From contig CALICC010000329.1 in NCBI GenBank assembly GCA_938049325.1, forward strand, positions 1 to 6,951: a stretch of 6,951 nt of DNA. The letters are read 5' to 3'. Positions within the stretch are counted from its first letter, which is position 1; the number at the start of each line of letters is the position of its first letter. A program made the translations under genes and the position numbers. The DNA comes from an uncultured Ilumatobacter sp. (GTDB taxonomy: Bacteria; Actinomycetota; Acidimicrobiia; Acidimicrobiales; Ilumatobacteraceae). Below the pieces are notes generated by a model that was not told where the DNA came from, ran no database searches, and worked only from the letters and a program-made list of their open reading frames with translations. Shown here piece by piece: positions 1-5,242 of the stretch.

Positions 1-238
1 GACGCAGAGCGAACAGCGCGCCCAGTACAACGCGACCGTGCTCCCCGACTTCCTCGCAGCAGAGCCATCCGCGATCACATTCGACCTCGCCGAGGTGTTG
101 TGCCCCGGTGGGGAGTCGATCATCGAACTGCCCGACGTCGGTGTCGTGCGCTACGACGGTCTGCACTTCTCGGTCGAGGGCGCGGCGTGGTTTGCCGAGA
201 CGTACGGGCCCGAGCTGCTCGAACTGATCGACAACTGA
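1..238 (+). CDS. SGNH-type hydrolase/acyltransferase C-terminal domain (5' partial)
   Basis: This is the 3' end of a gene that enters from the left edge. The frame is open from base 2 and ends at TGA 236-238, giving 78 visible residues. Near the end is RYDGLHFSVEGAAW. The D-x-x-H in it (Asp codon 155-157, His codon 164-166) fits block V of SGNH/GDSL hydrolases, which supplies the catalytic Asp and His, and the following S/T-x-E-G and short C-terminal helix are typical. An upstream LCPGG stretch resembles the SGNH domains fused to the C-terminus of membrane acyltransferase-3 (OafA/YrhL-like) proteins, which O-acylate cell-surface glycans. The nucleophile Ser block and any membrane part lie outside the window, so a stand-alone esterase is equally possible. 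A GTG at 38 could be read as a start, but 66 residues would hold only block V, so it is better treated as internal. Confidence 0.72.
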   Translation, partial: TQSEQRAQYNATVLPDFLAAEPSAITFDLAEVLCPGGESIIELPDVGVVRYDGLHFSVEGAAWFAETYGPELLELIDN

Positions 239-292
239 ATGACGCGGCCCAAGCCGCAGCCCAGCGAGCCGCTCGACCCGACGATCGATGAG

Positions 293-321
293 TTGACAGG
301 TGTTTACTTATCGTGTTGGAT
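293..321 (+). promoter_or_regulatory. Predicted sigma-70-type promoter of the carotenoid oxygenase gene
   Basis: A perfect -35 hexamer TTGACA (293-298) is followed after exactly 17 bp by TTGGAT (316-321), a 4-of-6 match to TATAAT. It lies in the 90-nt gap between the SGNH stop and the ATG at 329. Transcription would be expected to start about 7 nt past the -10, near 327-329, on or next to the ATG. That would give a leaderless or nearly leaderless mRNA, a common arrangement in actinobacteria. It also argues that the oxygenase is transcribed independently of the SGNH gene. This is prediction from sequence only. Confidence 0.5.
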
Positions 322-328
322 GGTCTCC

Positions 329-1708
329 ATGACCGACACGCTGGACCCCACCGCATCGACCGACCTGCCCGCCCGGCGCCCGAGCACCAACCAATACCTC
401 GCCGGCAACTACGCGCCGGTCGAAGAAGAGGTGACCGCGTTCGACTTGCCGACGGCGGGCGCGATCCCAGCCGAACTCGAAGGCCGCTGGCTGCGGAACG
501 GACCCAATCCCGAAACCGTCGACAACCTCGACACGCACCACTGGTTCATGGGGCACGGCATGGTCCACGGCGTGCGCCTGCAGGGCGGCGAGGCAAAGTG
601 GTACCGCAACCGCTTCGTCAGCAACGCCGCAGATCGCGCTGCAGGATCGTTCGGCGCAAACACGAACGTCGGCGGATTCGCGGGCACCACCTGGGCGATG
701 GTCGAGGCTGGAAACCCACCGATCGAGCTCGACTACGAGCTCAATTCGCTCGGCCCGAACCGGTTCAACGGCACCCTCGACGGACCGTTCACCGCACACC
801 CGAAATACGACCCGTCGACCGGCGAACTGCACTCCATGAACTACCACTGGCCCGATCTGATGGACCACGTGAACTACACCGTGGTCGGAGGCGACGGCAA
901 GGTCACCAAGAACATCGCCGTCCCCGTCAACGACATGCCGATGATGCACGACATGTCGCTGACCGAGAAGTACGCGGTCATCTATGACCTGTCGGTCACC
1001 GTGAACTTCGACGTGATGAGTGCGGGATATCCGTTCCCGTTCAAGTGGGACGCTGACCGGCCCGGCCGAGTCGGCTTGCTCCCCCGTGACGGCACGGCCG
1101 ATGACGTGATCTGGTGCGATGTCGACCCGTGCTACGTGTTCCACCCGCTCAATGCGTACGACACCGCCGACGGCAAGGTCGTGGTCGACGTCTGTCGTTA
1201 CGACAACTTGATGGTCGACGATCGCAACGGCCCGTTTGCCGAACGCCCGCCGACGTTCGACCGCTGGGTGATCGACCCGGTCGCGCGCCGGGTGAACGAA
1301 ACTCGCCTCGACGACCGGCCGCAGGAATTCCCGCGCCACAACCCGCGAGTCGGACTTCAGCAGCACCGCTTCGGCTACACGTCGGAGGTCAAGCTCGGCG
1401 GAGCCGCCAACTTGCACGGCGCGATCATCAAGCACGATCTCGAACGCGGCACGACCGACACGCACGAGTTCGGATTCGGGCGTGGCGGCGCCGAGCCGGT
1501 CTTCGTTCCGAAGGCAGATGGCGCCTCAGAAGACGCCGGCTGGATCCTGACCGTCGTTTACGACGCCGTGAACGATGCAAGCGAACTCCACATTCTCGAC
1601 GCCGAGGACATCTCGGGTCCGGAGGTCGCGGCCATCACACTCCCCCAACGTGTGCCGTTCGGCTTCCACGGGAACTGGGTTCCCGACGCCAGCGTCTCGC
1701 CGACCTGA
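329..1708 (+). CDS. Carotenoid oxygenase (RPE65 / carotenoid cleavage dioxygenase family)
   Basis: A non-heme Fe(II) enzyme of 459 residues, full length for the family, that would cleave a C=C bond of a carotenoid, apocarotenoid or stilbene-like substrate with O2. The four iron-binding histidines are all in recognisable contexts, numbered from ATG 329: His157 (TAHPKYDP), His207 (MMHDMSLTEKY), His272 (FHPLNAYD) and His447 (GFHGNWVPD) near the C-terminus. Other family landmarks are the NGPNP motif near residue 58, HHWFMGHGMVHG near 70-81, AEPVFVP near 388-394, HILDA and RVPFGFHG. No signal peptide is seen, so it is probably cytoplasmic. The frame is open back to an ATG at 239, but residues before MTDTLDP look unlike the family and the promoter lies inside that stretch; ATG 320 overlaps the -10. 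No carotenoid biosynthesis gene is visible nearby, so the substrate cannot be assigned. The gene ends 4 nt before a strong hairpin and converges on the secreted-protein gene. Confidence 0.93.
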   Translation: MTDTLDPTASTDLPARRPSTNQYLAGNYAPVEEEVTAFDLPTAGAIPAELEGRWLRNGPNPETVDNLDTHHWFMGHGMVHGVRLQGGEAKWYRNRFVSNAADRAAGSFGANTNVGGFAGTTWAMVEAGNPPIELDYELNSLGPNRFNGTLDGPFTAHPKYDPSTGELHSMNYHWPDLMDHVNYTVVGGDGKVTKNIAVPVNDMPMMHDMSLTEKYAVIYDLSVTVNFDVMSAGYPFPFKWDADRPGRVGLLPRDGTADDVIWCDVDPCYVFHPLNAYDTADGKVVVDVCRYDNLMVDDRNGPFAERPPTFDRWVIDPVARRVNETRLDDRPQEFPRHNPRVGLQQHRFGYTSEVKLGGAANLHGAIIKHDLERGTTDTHEFGFGRGGAEPVFVPKADGASEDAGWILTVVYDAVNDASELHILDAEDISGPEVAAITLPQRVPFGFHGNWVPDASVSPT

Positions 1709-1712
1709 TCCC

Positions 1713-1769
1713 ACCCGTTCTCTGTGCGCCTGGCTACCTCTGCGGTAGCACAACGCCCAGAGAACGGGT
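1713..1769. terminator. Compound palindromic element, copy 1 (likely bidirectional terminator)
   Basis: The outer arms are ACCCGTTCTCTG (1713-1724) and CAGAGAACGGGT (1758-1769), a perfect 12-bp inverted repeat. Inside is a second perfect hairpin, GCTACC-TCTGC-GGTAGC (1733-1749). Three further pairs (1726-1728 with 1754-1756) lie between them. It fills the 76-bp gap between the convergent carotenoid oxygenase (stop 1708) and secreted FN3 gene (stop 1785), where a two-way terminator is expected. Neither side has a real T tract, so it would be an atypical actinobacterial-type terminator rather than a canonical intrinsic one. The same element recurs at 5103-5159. Confidence 0.65.
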
Positions 1770-1784
1770 TTCGGGAGGACTGGG

Positions 1785-4700
1785 TTACGTGAGGTCGAGC
1801 GTGACGACGGCAGGAGCGGACGCGTTGCCATCGCGGTCCACCGCGTAGATCTCATAGACGTAGCTGCGCGTCGACATCCCCGACTCGTAGTAGCTCAGCC
1901 CATCCAACGACGCGTTGACCACCACACCATCACGAACCACTCGATACGTGACCGCCTCGCCCTGCGGGTCGACCGACCGGTTCCACATGATCTCACCGCT
2001 CGTCGACGAATACCGCTCGGCACGAATGCCGCCGGGCGTCGTGGGGGCACCATCCGAAGCCGGGGGTTCCACCGGTGACGGGTCATTCACCGCAGGCGGA
2101 GTGTCGACCGGCGGCGGCTCGTTCGGCGGTGCCGGCGTGGTCGGCGAGCCGAGATCGAGCGTCACCGTCGCAGGCGACGATGCGTTCCCGTCAGGGTCGA
2201 TTGCGTACACCTCGAAGTCGTAGCTCCCGGTCGACATCCCCGACTCGTAGTAGCTGAGACCGTCCAACGAGGCGTTGAGCACCACACCGTTGCGAACCAC
2301 GCGATACACCACGATCTGACCATCGGGATCGGTCGATCGATCCCACATGATCTCACCGCTCGTCGACGAGTACCGCTCCGCCCGGATGTTGCCAGGCATC
2401 GACGGCGAGTCGCCCGACGATGGCGGATCCGCCGGTGGCGGGTCGTCAACAACTGGCGGGTCAACGACTGGTGGATCGTCCACTGGGGGGTCGTCCGGCG
2501 GAGGCGTCGACGAGCTCAGGTCGAGCGAGACCGAACCATGCGTCCTCGACCGCAGGCCGTCGTTGTCGATCGCAACGACCGCGAAGCCGTAGGTCAGGTT
2601 CGGAATCAGATTCGAGATGTAGAAGCTGTTGCCCTCGACGTCGACCTTCGGGATCCCGCGGGGATCGGTGGATCCCACGCCGTCGATCCAGTACGCCACC
2701 TCGTACTTGACCACCGAGCCGTTGTCAGTGCTGCGATCCCACGTGATCTCGCCGCTCGTCGACGAGTAGCGGAACGCTTGCACGTTCGTCGGTGTCGACG
2801 GTCGTCGCGTGAGATCCGCCCCAGCGGTCGCTGGCACCTCGGATCGTGTTCCCTGCGTGTTGACCGCGTAGACCTCGTAAGTCGAGTAGTCGAAGCCGTC
2901 CTTGTCGAGGTAGCTCCTGGCGTCGACCGTTTCGAGGTGCTCTTCGTCGCGGTACACCTGGTAGCCCACGATGGGTAGGTCGCTGTCAGGCGCATCCCAG
3001 AACAGCTCGGTGGTCGTACCCGAGTAGACCTCGGCACGCAGATTCACCGGCGTGTCCGGTGCCGTGGATCCAGCGATGACCGTCTTGGTGGTCCACCGCG
3101 GTGCGAACCGGCGCCCCGCGTCGTCTTCGACGATGCGCGTCCGCACGGTGTATTCCTGATTTCGGCCAGCGGGTCGCCAATCGTGCGCGATGAAGCCGAG
3201 ACCGTCGTCTTCACTGTGCACGCGCTGCGTGGTTCCATCACCCCAGTCGATCTCGTAGGTCGCCGGCGTGCGGAACGGGTAACAACTGCGCGGACCGAAC
3301 AGTTCGATCCCTTCACGCAGCGTGCCCTCGCCGCCTGCCTGGAGCAACCGATCGTGATAGGTGCCGCCGCGTCCGACGACCGATTCGAGCGCCGTGTTCG
3401 AACCCGAGCTCAAGTCCTTGAAGAACAGGTTCTTCTCCCACACGTACGCCGGGTCACTCACATTGCTGACCACGATCTCCTCGGCTTGCTTGCGCACCCA
3501 GCCGTTCGGAATTCGCAAGTTCATGTACCCCAGCGTCTTGTTTCCGAAGATGGTCACCTCGTAGTACACGTAGACCTCCGCCGTCACGTCGAGCAAGAAG
3601 GTCTGCACCGATTCGTTCGTTCCATCGCCGTCGGCATCCGAGCACAGATTGCCGATCGTCCCGTAGGCGCGGACCGGCATCTGCGCGACGAGCCCGACGG
3701 TGCCGCCCATGAACGCCGTTCCCGGAAGTGACACACCAGCGGCGCCCAGCATTGCGACGGCGGTGACGTTGAAATCGATCGCCGGCGTGAGCTTCACGTC
3801 GACGGTTGCCTGCGCCAGTATCTCGGGGTCGTCTTCGAGCTCCGACGTCCAGTCGGCGAACTCTCGAGTCTTGTTGCACGAGATTCCGTTGCACGCGTAC
3901 GACAGACCGGCCTTGCCATCCACATCGAATTGCGAGACCACCTGGACGCGGGCCGTCGCTTCGAACTTGAGGTACACGTCGATCGCAACCTCGAACAGCA
4001 CGTGGAGTTCGATACCCGCATAGATCGGGATCTCCAGCGTGTAGTCGAAGAGATCCCAGTACTTGCGGAACAGGGTTTCGCGCAACGCGACCTGCGCGTC
4101 GGCGCTGAGCGTTCCGTCGACCGAGGCATCGATGTGAATCTCAGAATCCAACAGCACGAAGTTGTACGGAATCTGCGCCAGCCCGACACCGGCGACGAGA
4201 CCTAAGGGCCCACCCACGATCCATCCAACAACTCCGCCACAGATGCTGCGCACTCGCTCGTATTTGACGTTGGCGAAGCCCGTGATGGCGACGACGCCAT
4301 CTATCCCGACACCCATCGAGCCGGAGAGGCCCGAGTTGGGGTTTCCGAAGCTCGTGCTCAGGTCAGCCTGGTCACGCAGATCGAAATCCTGATCGATGTT
4401 GATGGTCTTGTACACCGTCTTCGTGCACTCGTCCTCCAGCCAACCGCGCGGCGTAGGAAGTCCACTTGCCTCACGCTCTGCTGCGCGCTCAATCCGCTCT
4501 TCGGTGAGACGCTCGACTTCGGGGACGTGAACGTAGTGCGGCCTGAATCCGACGTCGAGGTCGGAGTCGGACACGTCGTCCCACGAGGAGTACCCCTCGT
4601 CGTTCAGAACCTCGAGCTCGAACCACTCGGGGAGATCGAGGTCGCGCAATCCTCGAGGTGTCGAGATGACGACCAACTCGACCGACGCGTCGGCGAACCC

Positions 4701-4988
4701 CGCCGGTCGCCGCGATGCCTCCGGTTCGGCCTCCTCCAACATCCTGTCGATCGTCGACTGCTTCACCTCGATGACGTCGTAGCCGTCGCCCTGTTCGAGG
4801 ACGGGCGCCGTGTGCTGAGTCGAGACCGACGCAGCGGCACCGCTTGCGCGTGCAGGCGACGCCGTCGCCCAATCGCTGGACAGCTCTGGTCGGGCGGCGT
4901 CCAATGGTTGCACCACCGGAATGGCCACCGCCGCCATGGCGGTCACCACCGCGACGACCACGGCCTTCTTCTTCCCGAAGTTCTTCAT
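1785..4988 (-). CDS. Large secreted multidomain protein: unrecognised beta-rich core, PKD-like segment, four FN3 domains
   Basis: A 1067-residue exported protein. I chose ATG 4986-4988 because it opens a textbook signal peptide: KNFGKKK, a hydrophobic run at residues 9-26, and likely cleavage after PLDA or PLDAA (31-32). GGGGAG (5000-5005) lies 11 nt upstream, a slightly long spacing. The frame continues to a GTG at 5046-5048, which would add 20 polar residues before the signal. Order: 33-184, unrecognised acidic region; 185-545, unrecognised core with long amphipathic beta strands, a glycine zipper (251-267), six cysteines in the region up to 569 (188, 250, 366, 371, 449, 569) and a DADGDGTNE calcium-loop-like motif (451-459); about 558-636, PKD-like with WGDGT at 582-586; FN3 domains at about 642-726, 730-825, 862-946 and 984-1067, the last three separated by Pro/Asp-rich linkers (about 829-856 and 947-983). 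There is no LPXTG motif or C-terminal membrane segment, so it is probably released or held non-covalently. FN3 and PKD modules usually mediate binding or spacing; I cannot assign a catalytic function. The gene looks monocistronic. Confidence 0.88.
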   Translation of the reverse strand: MKNFGKKKAVVVAVVTAMAAVAIPVVQPLDAARPELSSDWATASPARASGAAASVSTQHTAPVLEQGDGYDVIEVKQSTIDRMLEEAEPEASRRPAGFADASVELVVISTPRGLRDLDLPEWFELEVLNDEGYSSWDDVSDSDLDVGFRPHYVHVPEVERLTEERIERAAEREASGLPTPRGWLEDECTKTVYKTINIDQDFDLRDQADLSTSFGNPNSGLSGSMGVGIDGVVAITGFANVKYERVRSICGGVVGWIVGGPLGLVAGVGLAQIPYNFVLLDSEIHIDASVDGTLSADAQVALRETLFRKYWDLFDYTLEIPIYAGIELHVLFEVAIDVYLKFEATARVQVVSQFDVDGKAGLSYACNGISCNKTREFADWTSELEDDPEILAQATVDVKLTPAIDFNVTAVAMLGAAGVSLPGTAFMGGTVGLVAQMPVRAYGTIGNLCSDADGDGTNESVQTFLLDVTAEVYVYYEVTIFGNKTLGYMNLRIPNGWVRKQAEEIVVSNVSDPAYVWEKNLFFKDLSSGSNTALESVVGRGGTYHDRLLQAGGEGTLREGIELFGPRSCYPFRTPATYEIDWGDGTTQRVHSEDDGLGFIAHDWRPAGRNQEYTVRTRIVEDDAGRRFAPRWTTKTVIAGSTAPDTPVNLRAEVYSGTTTELFWDAPDSDLPIVGYQVYRDEEHLETVDARSYLDKDGFDYSTYEVYAVNTQGTRSEVPATAGADLTRRPSTPTNVQAFRYSSTSGEITWDRSTDNGSVVKYEVAYWIDGVGSTDPRGIPKVDVEGNSFYISNLIPNLTYGFAVVAIDNDGLRSRTHGSVSLDLSSSTPPPDDPPVDDPPVVDPPVVDDPPPADPPSSGDSPSMPGNIRAERYSSTSGEIMWDRSTDPDGQIVVYRVVRNGVVLNASLDGLSYYESGMSTGSYDFEVYAIDPDGNASSPATVTLDLGSPTTPAPPNEPPPVDTPPAVNDPSPVEPPASDGAPTTPGGIRAERYSSTSGEIMWNRSVDPQGEAVTYRVVRDGVVVNASLDGLSYYESGMSTRSYVYEIYAVDRDGNASAPAVVTLDLT
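1791..2400 (-). repeat. Duplicated FN3-plus-linker unit (360-bp period) inside the secreted-protein gene
   Basis: Bases 1791-2040 and 2151-2400 are closely similar direct repeats offset by exactly 360 bp (120 codons). They encode the last two FN3 domains of the secreted protein. Counting by eye over 80 aligned residues, about 63 are identical, and stretches such as SLDGLSYYESGMST are identical. The Pro/Asp-rich linkers between them (2040-2150 and 2421-2504) are compositionally alike but differ in sequence. The preceding FN3 domain (about 2514-2801) shares the RYSSTSGEI-x-WDRSTD segment but is more diverged, and the first (about 2811-3065) more still. This fits stepwise C-terminal growth by unit duplication. 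Confidence 0.88.
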
Positions 4989-5098
4989 CGAGTTGCTCGC
5001 TCCCCGTGACGGCTTGGCGGTTGGAGTGTCAGTCACGTCAATACACACGCACGCGCGCCGAAGAGCGGGGGACGCCGCACTCGAGATTTCTGCGCCCT

Positions 5099-5163
5099 CT
5101 CAATCCGTTCTCTGGGCGTTCGGCGACCTCTGCGGTCGTAGACCTCACAGAGAACGGGTTGAG
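5099..5163. terminator. Compound palindromic element, copy 2
   Basis: This is the second copy of the element at 1713-1769. The outer arms 5099-5114 (CTCAATCCGTTCTCTG) and 5148-5163 (CAGAGAACGGGTTGAG) pair over 16 positions with one T-G wobble. The inner hairpin is CGACC-TCTGC-GGTCG (5124-5138), with the same five-base loop TCTGC as copy 1. The 57-bp core 5103-5159 aligns without gaps to 1713-1769, with 45 of 57 bases identical by eye. It sits about 80 nt past the end of lhr and 110 nt before the start of the secreted-protein gene, both on the minus strand. It therefore probably helps end lhr transcription, or acts in the leader of the secreted-protein gene if that promoter is further upstream. 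No T tract follows on either strand. Confidence 0.6.
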
Positions 5164-5167
5164 CGAG

Positions 5168-5200
5168 GATCTGGCGAGCGCGGCAGAATCTCGCCAGATC
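5168..5200 (-). terminator. Perfect 11-bp hairpin downstream of lhr
   Basis: GATCTGGCGAG (5168-5178) and CTCGCCAGATC (5190-5200) form a perfect 11-bp inverted repeat around an 11-nt loop. On the minus strand it begins 42 nt after the lhr stop and precedes palindromic element copy 2, so the lhr transcript would meet two strong hairpins in tandem. No U-rich tail follows. It is unrelated in sequence to the 57-bp elements. A terminator or mRNA 3'-end stabiliser is the most likely role. The rest of 4989-5242 shows no gene and no promoter I would defend. Confidence 0.5.
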
Positions 5201-5242
5201 ACCCTGCGTCTCGGGCCTCGCCCACGACGCGGGCGGGAGAAG

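Noticed and set aside
239..328. In-frame 30-codon N-terminal extension of the oxygenase, starting right after the SGNH stop in the same frame
   Set aside because: The extension does not look like the family N-terminus, and a good promoter lies inside it. The TGA/ATG abutment, which might suggest a readthrough fusion, is most simply chance.
308..1465. 385-codon open frame on the minus strand opposite the carotenoid oxygenase
   Set aside because: Its Val/Arg/His-rich translation has no recognisable motif, and it lies fully opposite a gene with all catalytic residues. It is a typical mirror ORF of high-GC DNA.
1114..1848. 244-codon plus-strand frame spanning the oxygenase 3' end and the convergent gap
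   Set aside because: The translation is Arg-rich and low in complexity, overlaps two well-supported genes in other frames and runs through the hairpin. It is a frame shadow.
4989..5048. GTG start at 5048 for the secreted protein, adding 20 residues
   Set aside because: It would place polar residues ahead of an otherwise complete signal peptide starting at ATG 4988, and no good ribosome-binding site is seen before it.
5099..5165. Integron attC-like site: imperfect palindrome of similar size with GTTGAGC at its right end
   Set aside because: GTTGAGC fits GTTRRRY, but the matching left core is not present, copy 1 lacks the motif (GTTTCGG), and no integrase is in the window.
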